From Actinomadura macrotermitis (lineage in GTDB: Bacteria > Actinomycetota > Actinomycetes > Streptosporangiales > Streptosporangiaceae), in assembly GCF_009604375.1 (NCBI RefSeq), contig NZ_WEGH01000001.1:62001-126000 (forward strand): a DNA stretch of 64,000 nt, read 5' to 3'. Below, piece by piece: positions 26,279 through 33,947 of this stretch. The notes under the pieces are model-generated. The model was not told the origin of the DNA. It worked only from the letters and a program-made list of their open reading frames with translations, and did no database searches. The position numbers were made by a program, and so were the translations under genes. Numbering within the stretch: the stretch's first letter is position 1; the number at the start of each line of letters is the position of its first letter.

Positions 26279-26800
26279 ATGATGGTGACCGTTCCCGAGA
26301 CAGGTCCGCCGGTACCCGGCGAGGCCGCCGGGCCGGCCGCGGGCGAGCTCGCGGCGGCGGTGGAGCAGGCCATCGCGACCGCGGTGCTGGCCTGGAACCG
26401 GGCCGGCCAGGACGTGGAGGTGCACGTCTCGCCGGTGCAGCTGCGCGCGATCGAGACGATCGCCCGGCACGACCGGATCAACCTCGGCGGGCTGGCCGCC
26501 GAGCTCGGTGTGATCCCCTCCTCGGCGAGCCGGCTCTGCGACCGGCTGGAGGCCGCCGGGCTGGTGGTGCGCGAGAGCGGCCCGGCCGACCGGCGGGAGA
26601 TCATCGTGCGGCTCAGCCACGACGGCGTCCGGCTGTGCGCCGCCCTGTCGCGCCGCCGCCGCGCGGTGGTCGCCGAGGCGCTGGCCGAGCTGTCCCCCGC
26701 CTCGCGCGCCCGGCTGCTGGACAGCCTCACCGAGTTCGGCCGCGCCTGCGCGCGCCAGCTCCCCGAGGGGCGGGGCACCGCGCGCTCCCGGCCCGCCTGA
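26279..26800 (+). CDS. MarR-family regulator
   Basis: About 173 residues from the ATG at 26279; GGAGAGG upstream supports ATG 26279 or the adjacent 26282. The winged helix spans about residues 50-125: INLGGLAAELGVIPSSASRLCDRLEAAGLV, then the wing ESGPADRREIIVRLSHDG with the conserved DRRE. Terminal helices mediate dimerisation. The next gene on the same strand encodes a SpoIIE-type phosphatase 150 bp away, with which it may be co-regulated in stress signalling. This is inference. Confidence 0.88.
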   Translation: MMVTVPETGPPVPGEAAGPAAGELAAAVEQAIATAVLAWNRAGQDVEVHVSPVQLRAIETIARHDRINLGGLAAELGVIPSSASRLCDRLEAAGLVVRESGPADRREIIVRLSHDGVRLCAALSRRRRAVVAEALAELSPASRARLLDSLTEFGRACARQLPEGRGTARSRPA

Positions 26801-26821
26801 TCAACGTTTGTCATAGAGCAA

Positions 26822-26841
26822 ATTCTCTGCCATTCTCTGCC
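26822..26841 (+). repeat. Tandem 10-bp repeat upstream of phosphatase gene
   Basis: ATTCTCTGCC occurs twice with no spacer just after the AT-rich stretch that follows the MarR stop codon and about 110 bp before the phosphatase start. Ten-base periodicity would place two identical half-sites on the same DNA face. Confidence 0.6.
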
Positions 26842-26950
26842 CGGGGCCGCCCCGCCCCGCGGCCCTGCCGCGTGCGGAGGCGTCGCCCGCCGTGACCCGG
26901 CCGCGCCCGCGGCCCCCGCGGCTGACCCAGTGGAGAGGAACGGCGGCCAC

Positions 26951-28120
26951 ATGAGCACCCTGCACCGCGCGTGCGGTGTCGAGCGGGCACTGCGGGACGC
27001 GCCCGCGCACTCGCTCCCCGAGGCGCTCGCGGGCGCGCTCGGCCGGATCTTCCCGGAGGGCTCGGCGTTCCGGCTGCTCCTGGCCGACTACAACCTGCGC
27101 TCGCTGCTGCCGTTCGAGCCCGCCGCGGGCGAGGAGCCGGTGCGGGTGAACGGCACCGAGGCCGGGCGGGCGTTCACCGCCCTGCGTGTGGTGACCTCCG
27201 ACGGGCCGCCCTTCCGGGTGTTCGTGCCGATCGCCGCACGCGGCGACCGGCTCGGCGTGTTCACGCTGACGCTCCCCGAACCCTGCACCGAGGCCGCCCT
27301 GACGGAACTGGCCGAGATCGGCCGCATCACCGGCGCGGCGCTGAAGGCCGCCTGGGAGCTCACCGACCGCTACGAGCGGGCCCGCCGCGCCCGGCGGCTC
27401 ACCCTCGCCGCCGAGCTGCAGTGGCAGCTGCTGCCCGCCCAGTGCTGCGCGGGCGCGGAGTTCTCCCTCGCCGGGCACCTGGAGCCGGCGTACTCGATCG
27501 GCGGCGACAACTTCGACTGGGCCACCGAGCGCGACCATCTGACGATCACGGTCACCAACGGGTCGGGCACCGGGACGCAGGCGGCGCTGCTGACCTCGCT
27601 GGTCGTCGGCGCGCTGCGCAACGCGCGCCGCTCGGGCGCCGACCTGGCCGAGCAGGCGAGCCTGGCCGGGGACCTGGTGCACGCCCGCCACGGCGGCAAG
27701 GAGTTCACCGAGACGCTGCTGATCCGGATCGACCTCGCCGACGGCACGACCACCGTGGTGGACGCCGGCTCGCCGCGCATGCTGCTCATGCGCGGCACCC
27801 AGGTCACCCCGGTCGAGCTGGACCACCAGATGCCGCTCGGCATGTTCGCCGACACCGACTACCGGCCGCAGCGGTTCCGGCTGGAGCCGGGCGACCGCCT
27901 GGTCATCGCCAGCGACGGGGTGTACTCGGCGGGCTCGCCGCGCGGCGGCGAGTTCGGCGCGCAGGTGCTGGAGCAGGCGATCCGGCGCACCCGGCTGCAG
28001 GACGCCGCGGCGGTGCCGCTGTCGGTGGTCGGCGAGCTGATCGCCTTCCACGAGGGCCGCGACCTGGCCGACGACGCCGTGGTGGTCTGCCTGGACTGGC
28101 AGGGCGCGGCCGCGCGCTGA
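26951..28120 (+). CDS. SpoIIE/PP2C-type phosphatase, metal site altered
   Basis: About 389 residues from the ATG at 26951; GAGAGGAA lies 11-12 bases upstream. The first 140 residues form a GAF-like sensor. The SpoIIE phosphatase domain (about 150-385) has IGGDNFDW, PLGMF, IASDGVYSAG and LADDAVVV, so most of the PP2C frame is present. The second metal-binding motif, normally D-x-x-G-H-G, reads NGSGTG (Asn at about residue 203). This change may reduce or abolish catalysis, making the protein a ligand-responsive scaffold. It probably acts on an anti-sigma-factor antagonist, but no such partner is nearby. Confidence 0.85.
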   Translation: MSTLHRACGVERALRDAPAHSLPEALAGALGRIFPEGSAFRLLLADYNLRSLLPFEPAAGEEPVRVNGTEAGRAFTALRVVTSDGPPFRVFVPIAARGDRLGVFTLTLPEPCTEAALTELAEIGRITGAALKAAWELTDRYERARRARRLTLAAELQWQLLPAQCCAGAEFSLAGHLEPAYSIGGDNFDWATERDHLTITVTNGSGTGTQAALLTSLVVGALRNARRSGADLAEQASLAGDLVHARHGGKEFTETLLIRIDLADGTTTVVDAGSPRMLLMRGTQVTPVELDHQMPLGMFADTDYRPQRFRLEPGDRLVIASDGVYSAGSPRGGEFGAQVLEQAIRRTRLQDAAAVPLSVVGELIAFHEGRDLADDAVVVCLDWQGAAAR

Positions 28121-28126
28121 CGCCCC

Positions 28127-28143
28127 GCCCGGCGCCGCCGGGC
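28127..28143. terminator. Bidirectional terminator hairpin
   Basis: GCCCGGC-GCC-GCCGGGC is a perfect 7-bp stem with a three-base loop placed between the convergent stops of the phosphatase and the acyl-CoA dehydrogenase genes. No U-tract follows. Confidence 0.5.
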
Positions 28144-28148
28144 CCGGC

Positions 28149-29327
28149 TCACTCCGCGAGCAGCCGCCGGCCGATGATCATCTTCTGGATGTCGGCGGTG
28201 CCCTCGCCGATCAGCAGCATCGGCGCCTCCCGGTAGAGCCGCTCGATCTCGTACTCCTTGGAGTAGCCGTAGCCGCCGTGGATGCGGAAGGCGTCCTCCA
28301 CGACCTCCTTGCAGTACTCCCCGGCCAGGTACTTGGCCATGCCGGCCTCCAGGTCGTTGCGCTCCCCGGCGTCCTTGCGGCGGGCGGCCATCACCATCAT
28401 CTGGTGCGCGGCCTCGACCTTGGTGGCCATCTCGGCGAGACGGAACAGCACCGCCTGGTGCTCGGCGATCGGGCGGCCGAACGTCTCGCGGCGCCGCGCG
28501 TAGTCCACCGCCAGCTCGCAGGCGCGCCGGGCCACCCCGCAGCCGCGCGCGGCGACGTTGACGCGGCCCACCTCGACGCCGTCCATCATCTGGTAGAAGC
28601 CGCGGCCCGGCGTGCCGCCGAGGATCTGCCCGGCGCCGATCCGGAAGCCGTCGAACAGCAGCTCGGTGGTGTCGACGCCCTTGTAGCCCATCTTCTCGAT
28701 CTTGCCGGGCACGGTGAGGCCGGGCGCGACCTCGCCGAAGCCGGGCTCCTTGTCGACCAGGAACGTGGTCATCCCGCGGTGCCCGGCGGCCGGGTCGGTC
28801 TTGACCAGCGTGGCGACCAGGTTCGCCGAGCCGCCGTTGGTCAGCCACATCTTCTGGCCGGTGATCAGGTAGCCGTCCCCGTCGGGCACGGCGCGGGTGG
28901 TGATCGCCGCGACGTCGGAGCCGCAGCCGGGCTCCGACATCGAGAACGCGCCGCGCACCTCCCCGGCCGCCATCCGCGGCAGGTAGTACGACCGCTGCCC
29001 GGGCGTGCCGTGGTGGGCGATCATCCAGGCGACGATGAAGTGCGTGTTGACGATGCCCGCCACGCTCATCCAGCCGCGCGACAGCTCCTCCACCACCAGC
29101 GCGTAGGTGAGCAGGGACTCGCCGAGCCCGCCGTGCGCCTCGTCGATCATCAGGCCGAACAGGCCGAGGTCGCGCATGCCGTCCACGATCGCCTGCGGGT
29201 ACTCGTCGGCGTGCTCCAGCTCGGTCGCGACCGGCAGGATCTCCTTGTCCACGAACGCCCGCACGGTCGCGACGATCTCCCGCTGCTCGGCGGTGAGCCC
29301 GTAGGTCTGCTGCAGCCTGCCCTTCAC
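28149..29327 (-). CDS. Acyl-CoA dehydrogenase
   Basis: A 392-residue flavoprotein of the acyl-CoA dehydrogenase family with FSMSEPGCGSDVAAI (about 126-140), ITGQKMWLTNGG, FGRPIAEHQAVLFRLAEM, and GGYGYSKEYEIERLYREA containing the region of the catalytic base. It introduces an alpha,beta double bond into an acyl-CoA using FAD. It is the last gene of the right-arm HIP transcript, downstream of a hotdog dehydratase and a CoA transferase. These three look like a short dicarboxylate- or branched-acyl-CoA branch. They are not among the genes I associate with the core HIP set, so the substrate is open. Confidence 0.9.
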   Translation of the reverse strand: MKGRLQQTYGLTAEQREIVATVRAFVDKEILPVATELEHADEYPQAIVDGMRDLGLFGLMIDEAHGGLGESLLTYALVVEELSRGWMSVAGIVNTHFIVAWMIAHHGTPGQRSYYLPRMAAGEVRGAFSMSEPGCGSDVAAITTRAVPDGDGYLITGQKMWLTNGGSANLVATLVKTDPAAGHRGMTTFLVDKEPGFGEVAPGLTVPGKIEKMGYKGVDTTELLFDGFRIGAGQILGGTPGRGFYQMMDGVEVGRVNVAARGCGVARRACELAVDYARRRETFGRPIAEHQAVLFRLAEMATKVEAAHQMMVMAARRKDAGERNDLEAGMAKYLAGEYCKEVVEDAFRIHGGYGYSKEYEIERLYREAPMLLIGEGTADIQKMIIGRRLLAE

Positions 29328-29360
29328 GCGGCCTCCGCTCTTCCTGCTGCCGGGGGTGTC

Positions 29361-30167
29361 TCAGGAGAAGGTGGCGGTCATCGCGGTGACGTCGGCGGGC
29401 GCCCGCACCGCCAGCTCGCCGTCCGGCGTCCCGGTGACGGCGAGCGGCTGGCCCGCGTAGACCGGGCGGCGGGCCCGGAACGACAGCTCGGTGACCTTGT
29501 GGCCCTCGCGGCGCGGCAGCTCCAGGCAGAGCAGCGCGAGCAGCGGGCCGTGCACGAGCAGGCCGGGGTGCCCCTCGGCGTGCGTCGCGTACTCCTCGTC
29601 GTAGTGGATGCGGTGGGCGTTGTAGGTGAGCGCGCTGAACCGGAACAAAAGGACCGGGTCGGTGGTCGCCCGCAGCAGCCAGGGGGCGTCGGCCTCGGGC
29701 ACCTTGTAGGACGGCGCCGCGGCCGGGACGGCGGCGTCGCCGCTGCGGTAGACCAGGTCCTGCTCCTCGACCGCGATCTTGTCGCCGTCGCGCAGGAAGG
29801 TGTGCCGGACGGTCACGAGCAGCAGCTCCCCGCTCCGGCCCTCCTTGGGGACGGCCGAGACGAGCTCGGCGCGGCGGGTGACGGTGTCGCCGAAGCGCAG
29901 CGGCTCGCGGACCAGGAAGCGGCCGCCGGCGAACATCCGCCGCCGGTCGGGGATCGGCGGCAGGAACCGGCCGCGCGCCGGGTGCCCGTCCGGGCCGAGG
30001 TCGGCCTGCGCGGGCCGGTCCAGGAAGTACAGCCACTGCCACAGCGGGGGCAGCTCCGCGCCGGGCGGCGCGGCGTCCAGCAGGCCGGCCAGGGCGGCGG
30101 CCGGCTCGGCGTCCAGCGCCTGCGTGAGCTCGCAGGGTTCGGGGGACCAGCCTTCGATGTCGATCAT
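29361..30167 (-). CDS. FAS1-like/MaoC hotdog dehydratase (mesaconyl-CoA hydratase-like)
   Basis: About 268 residues from the ATG at 30167, whose ATGA overlaps the CoA-transferase stop. The N-terminal half (PPLWQWLYFLD, HPARGRFLPPIPDRRRMFAGG) and C-terminal half (FSALTYNAHRIHYDEEYA, HGPLLALL) match the double-hotdog hydratases related to mesaconyl-C4-CoA hydratase. The catalytic Asp/His motif is in NAHRIHYDEEYA. It is expected to hydrate or dehydrate a CoA thioester made by the coupled CoA transferase. The precise acid is unknown. Confidence 0.85.
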   Translation of the reverse strand: MIDIEGWSPEPCELTQALDAEPAAALAGLLDAAPPGAELPPLWQWLYFLDRPAQADLGPDGHPARGRFLPPIPDRRRMFAGGRFLVREPLRFGDTVTRRAELVSAVPKEGRSGELLLVTVRHTFLRDGDKIAVEEQDLVYRSGDAAVPAAAPSYKVPEADAPWLLRATTDPVLLFRFSALTYNAHRIHYDEEYATHAEGHPGLLVHGPLLALLCLELPRREGHKVTELSFRARRPVYAGQPLAVTGTPDGELAVRAPADVTAMTATFS

Positions 30168-31309
30168 GCAACGGCTCCGTTCGCGCGCAGGGTCTTCGGA
30201 TCCAGGCCGAGGGCGGACAGGATGGAGTCGGTGTGCTCGCCGAGGCGGGGCGCGGGGGCGGCCGTGCGCTCCCCGGCGTCCAGCGGCGAGGCGGGGACGC
30301 GCAGCCGGCCGACGCCGGGCTGGTCGACCTCGCCCATCATCGGGTTGCCGGCCAGGTCGAGCTCGCCGAAGCGCTGGTAGGGCGCCCAGAGCACCGAGGT
30401 CCCCGCCAGCGCGCGCTCGACCTCGGCGAGCGGGCGCTCGGCGAACCAGGGGGCGAGGATCGCGGCGAGCGCCTCGCGGTGGCGGTAGCGGTCGCCGTCG
30501 ACGGCGAAGTCGGCGCCGAGCAGCCCGGCGAGCGCGGCGATCTTTTCGGCGTGGCCGGTGGCGGCGCACAGGTCGGTGAAGTGGCGCGCGGTGAGCGCGA
30601 CGACCATGACCCGGTCGCCGCCGGCCAGCGTGAAGTCGCGGCCGAACCCGCCGTACAGGTGGTTGCCGATGCGGGGCCGCTCCACGCCGAGCTGCGCCTC
30701 GGCGAGGAAGCCGAGGTTGCCGGCGGTGGCGAGGGCGACGTCGTAGAGGGGCAGCCTGATGCGGGCCCCCTCCCCCGTCCGCGAGCGGCGGCGCTCGGCG
30801 GCCAGCAGGCCGACGGCGGCGTACAGGCCGCAGGCGACGTCCCAGGCCGGCAGCACGTGCGAGACCGGCCCGGCGTGCTCGGGCGGGCCGGTGACCAGCG
30901 GGAACCCGATCTCGGCGTTGACGGTGTAGTCGACGGCCGCGCCGCCGCCCGGCCGTCCCTCGATCTGCAGGTGGATCAGGTCGGGCCGGGCCCCGGCGAG
31001 CGCCTCGTAGGACAGCCAGCCCCGGCCGACGGCGTTGGTCAGCACGATCCCCGCGTCCGCGACCAGGCGGGTGACGACGTCGCGGCCCTCGTCCGAGCGG
31101 AAGTCGGCGGTGATGGAGCGCTTGCCCTTGTTCATCCCCGTCCACAGCAGGCTCGTGCCCGAGGGCGCGAGCGGCCAGCGCGCGGTGTCGGCGGCCCCGC
31201 CGACCGGGTCGACGCGGATCACGTCGGCGCCGAGCTGGGCCAGCGTCATGCCGCCGAGCGGAGCCGCGACGAAGCTGGAGATCTCGACGACCCGCAATCC
31301 CTCGAGCAT
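30164..31309 (-). CDS. Family III CoA transferase (CaiB/BaiF)
   Basis: A 381-residue protein with the family III start LRVVEISSFVAAPLGGMTLAQLGADVIRVD (a longer run is not quoted) and the characteristic interlocked-fold sequence through KRSITADFRSDEGRDVV. Catalysis uses an Asp that forms an acyl-CoA adduct, in the region around the middle third. It activates a carboxylic acid by exchange with another CoA thioester. It is tightly coupled to the hotdog hydratase downstream and lies 66 bp after fadA6, so it is probably on the KstR2-controlled transcript. Donor and acceptor are not defined. Confidence 0.9.
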   Translation of the reverse strand: MLEGLRVVEISSFVAAPLGGMTLAQLGADVIRVDPVGGAADTARWPLAPSGTSLLWTGMNKGKRSITADFRSDEGRDVVTRLVADAGIVLTNAVGRGWLSYEALAGARPDLIHLQIEGRPGGGAAVDYTVNAEIGFPLVTGPPEHAGPVSHVLPAWDVACGLYAAVGLLAAERRRSRTGEGARIRLPLYDVALATAGNLGFLAEAQLGVERPRIGNHLYGGFGRDFTLAGGDRVMVVALTARHFTDLCAATGHAEKIAALAGLLGADFAVDGDRYRHREALAAILAPWFAERPLAEVERALAGTSVLWAPYQRFGELDLAGNPMMGEVDQPGVGRLRVPASPLDAGERTAAPAPRLGEHTDSILSALGLDPKTLRANGAVA

Positions 31310-31375
31310 CGGCCGGCCCCTTTCGTGGCTTCCCCCGGGAGTATGCCGGAAGGCCGACCGAAGATCATCTGCGGG

Positions 31376-32530
31376 TCACAGGCGCTCGATCACCGTGACG
31401 TTGGCCTGCCCCCCGCCCTCGCACATCGTCTGCAGGCCGTAGCGGCCGCCGGTGCGCTCCAGCTCGTGCAGGAGCGTGGTCATCAGCCGGGCGCCGGTGG
31501 CGCCGAGCGGGTGGCCGAGCGCGATCGCGCCGCCGTTCGGATTGACGATCGCGGGGTCGGCGCCGGTCTCCCGCAGCCAGGCGAGCACGACGGAGGCGAA
31601 CGCCTCGTTGATCTCGACCGCGTCGATGTCCTCGATCCTCATGCCGGCCTTCTTCAGCGCGTACGCGGTGGCCGGGATCGGCGCCGACAGCATCCGGATC
31701 GGGTCCTCGCCGCGCGCCGAGACGTGGTGGATCCGGGCGCGCGGCGTCAGCCCGTGGTCGCGGACGGCCCGCTCGGAGGCGATCAGCAGCGCGGCGGAGG
31801 CGTCGGAGATCTGCGAGGCGAGCGCGGCGGTGAGCCGGCCGCCCTCCACCAGCGTCTTCAGCCCCGCCATCTTCTCCAGGGTGGTGTCGCGGCGCGGGCC
31901 CTCGTCGGCGGCGACGCCCTCAAAGGGGACGATCTCGCGTGCGAAGCGGCCCTCGTCGATGGCGCGGATCGCCCGCTGATGGGAGGTGTAGGCGTACTCC
32001 TCCATCGCCCGGCGGGAGATGTCCCAGTCCCGGGCGATCATCTCGGCACCGGCGAACTGGGAGACCTCGCCGGTGCCGTAGCGCGCCGCCCAGCCCTTGG
32101 AGCCGGTGAACGGCCCCTCGGTGAAGCCGAGCGGCTCGGCGGCGGTCATCGCGTAGGAGATCGGGATCTGCGACATGTTCTGCACGCCGCCCGCCACGAC
32201 CAGGTCCGAGATGCCCGACAGGACGGCCTGCGCGGCGAAGTGCACGGCCTGCTGCGAGGACCCGCACTGGCGGTCCACGGTCACCCCGGGCACCTCCTCG
32301 GGCAGGCCCGCGGCGAGCCAGCAGGTGCGCGCGATGTCGCCCGCCTGCGGGCCGACGGCGTCCACGCAGCCGAACACCACGTCCTCGACCGCCGCCGGGT
32401 CCACGCCGGTGCGGGCCATCAGCGCGGTCAGCACGTGCGCGCCCAGGTCGGCGGGGTGCGCGGCGGCCAGGCCGCCGCCGCGCCGCCCGACGGGCGTGCG
32501 GACCGCGTCGACGATGTATGCCTCGGCCAT
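31376..32530 (-). CDS. fadA6: Thiolase FadA6 (acetyl-CoA acyltransferase)
   Basis: A 384-residue thiolase. The nucleophilic Cys is in VDRQCGSSQQAVHFAAQAVL (about residue 90), and the catalytic His and Cys are in NPNGGAIALGHPLGATGARL and MCEGGGQANVTVIERL. The sequence VTVDRQCGSSQQA and the GGVQNMSQIPIS segment are the forms seen in FadA6 of the KstR2 regulon. It cleaves beta-ketoacyl-CoA late in HIP degradation, producing acetyl- or propionyl-type units. The gene lies 12 bases after kstR2, the same order as Rv3556c-Rv3557c. Confidence 0.92.
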   Translation of the reverse strand: MAEAYIVDAVRTPVGRRGGGLAAAHPADLGAHVLTALMARTGVDPAAVEDVVFGCVDAVGPQAGDIARTCWLAAGLPEEVPGVTVDRQCGSSQQAVHFAAQAVLSGISDLVVAGGVQNMSQIPISYAMTAAEPLGFTEGPFTGSKGWAARYGTGEVSQFAGAEMIARDWDISRRAMEEYAYTSHQRAIRAIDEGRFAREIVPFEGVAADEGPRRDTTLEKMAGLKTLVEGGRLTAALASQISDASAALLIASERAVRDHGLTPRARIHHVSARGEDPIRMLSAPIPATAYALKKAGMRIEDIDAVEINEAFASVVLAWLRETGADPAIVNPNGGAIALGHPLGATGARLMTTLLHELERTGGRYGLQTMCEGGGQANVTVIERL

Positions 32531-32542
32531 CAGGGGGTCTCC

Positions 32543-33166
32543 TTAGGGGCGGCTCGCCTGGATCCCCTCCAGGACCATGGCGAGGTACTGCTTGGCGATG
32601 TCGTCGGCGGACAGCCGTCCGCCGCGCTGGTACCAGTTCGCCGCCACCCAGACGGTGTCGCGGATGAACCGGTAGACCAGGGTCCGGTCGAGGTCGGCGC
32701 GGAAGGCGCCCTCCGCCACCCCCCGCGCGAGCAGCGAGGTCCACATCTCCTCGAACCGGCGGTGCGAGTCGAGCAGGTAGTGGAACCGTTCGCTGGTGGC
32801 CAGGTGCTTGGACTCGTTCTGGTAGATCACGACGGCGGGCCGGTGCCGGTCGATCGAGCGGAACGACTCCACCACCAGCGCCTCGAGCGTCTCGCGGGCG
32901 CCGAGCCCGGCGGCGAGGACGCGGTCGTAGGCGCCCCACATGTCGTTCAGGAACGTCGACAGGATCTCGTCGGCCATCGACTCCTTGGAGTCGAAGTGGT
33001 AGTAGAGGCTGCCGCCGAGGATCCCGGCGGCGTCGGCCACCTTGCGGATCGTGGTGGCGGAGTACCCCTGGGAGGCGAACACCTCGGCGGCGGTGGCGAG
33101 CAGCTCGGCCCGCCGTTCCGCGCGCGCGGCCGCGGTGCCCTCGGCGTCGCGCCGTCGTGGACTCAT
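32543..33166 (-). CDS. kstR2: TetR-family repressor KstR2
   Basis: A 207-residue TetR protein. The HTH is at about residues 15-65 (AAEVFASQGYSATTIRKVADAAGILGGSLYYHFDSKE). The ligand domain carries VVIYQNESKHLA and LVYRFIRDTVWVAANWYQRGG, close to the form in mycobacterial KstR2, which binds HIP-CoA and represses the steroid C/D-ring genes. It lies between fadA6 and the SDR/fadE30 pair, the conserved position. Its own gene is inside the operon it probably controls, giving autoregulation through the box at 35136-35153, with the second box at 19525-19542 controlling the left arm. Confidence 0.92.
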   Translation of the reverse strand: MSPRRRDAEGTAAARAERRAELLATAAEVFASQGYSATTIRKVADAAGILGGSLYYHFDSKESMADEILSTFLNDMWGAYDRVLAAGLGARETLEALVVESFRSIDRHRPAVVIYQNESKHLATSERFHYLLDSHRRFEEMWTSLLARGVAEGAFRADLDRTLVYRFIRDTVWVAANWYQRGGRLSADDIAKQYLAMVLEGIQASRP

Positions 33167-33167
33167 G

Positions 33168-33947
33168 TCAGGCTCTCTGGCTGGAAACGGAGACGACCTC
33201 GCCCGTCATGTAGGACGAGTAGTCGCTGGCCAGGAAGACGATAACGTTGGCCACCTCCCACGGCTCGGCGTAGCGCCCGAAGGCCTCGCGGCGGGTCAGC
33301 TCCTCCAGCAGCTCCTCCGACGTCACCTTCACCAGGTGCGGGTGCATGGCCAGCGACGGCGACACCGCGTTGATCCGCACGCCGTGCTCGGCCGCCTCCA
33401 GCGCGGCGCAGCGGGTGAGCGCCATGACGCCGGCCTTGGCGGCGGCGTAGTGCGACTGCCCCTTCTGCGCCCGCCAGCCGATCACCGAGGCGTTGTTGAC
33501 GATGACGCCCGCGTCCTGGTCCCGCATGATCCGCAGGGCGGCGCGGGTGCAGCGCATGGTGCCGTTCAAGGTGATGTCCAGGACGCGGTCCCACGCCTCG
33601 TCGGTCATGTCGGCCAGGTCGCAGGTGCCCCCGAGGCCGGCGTTGTTGACCGCGACGTCGATCCGCCCGAACCGCTGCAGAGCGAGGTCGTAGAGCGCCT
33701 GAACCTGCTCTTCCTTGGTGACGTCGCAGGCCAGCGCGGCGACGCGATCCGCGCCGAACTCCTTCTCCAGCGCCTGCCGCGACTCGCCGAGGCGTCGCTC
33801 GTGCGCGTCGGAGACGACGACGCGGGCGCCCTCCTCCAGGCAGCGGCGGGCGGTGGCGCCACCGATCCCGGCGCCCGCGGCGGCGGTGACGACGACGACG
33901 CGGTCCTTCAGCAGCCCGTGGCCGGGGACGTAGGGGGGCGGCGTCAT
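33168..33947 (-). CDS. SDR oxidoreductase of the HIP operon (Rv3559c-like)
   Basis: A 259-residue SDR with TAAAGAGIGGATARR for the dinucleotide (about 20-34), NNAGLGG (about 95-101), VNNASV and YAAAKAG. It resembles the Rv3559c product and occupies the same place between kstR2 and fadE30. The ATG at 33947 overlaps the fadE30 stop (ATGA), and its stop lies one base from the kstR2 start. It probably oxidises a hydroxyacyl-CoA intermediate in ring C/D breakdown; the step is not proven for the family. Confidence 0.88.
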   Translation of the reverse strand: MTPPPYVPGHGLLKDRVVVVTAAAGAGIGGATARRCLEEGARVVVSDAHERRLGESRQALEKEFGADRVAALACDVTKEEQVQALYDLALQRFGRIDVAVNNAGLGGTCDLADMTDEAWDRVLDITLNGTMRCTRAALRIMRDQDAGVIVNNASVIGWRAQKGQSHYAAAKAGVMALTRCAALEAAEHGVRINAVSPSLAMHPHLVKVTSEELLEELTRREAFGRYAEPWEVANVIVFLASDYSSYMTGEVVSVSSQRA

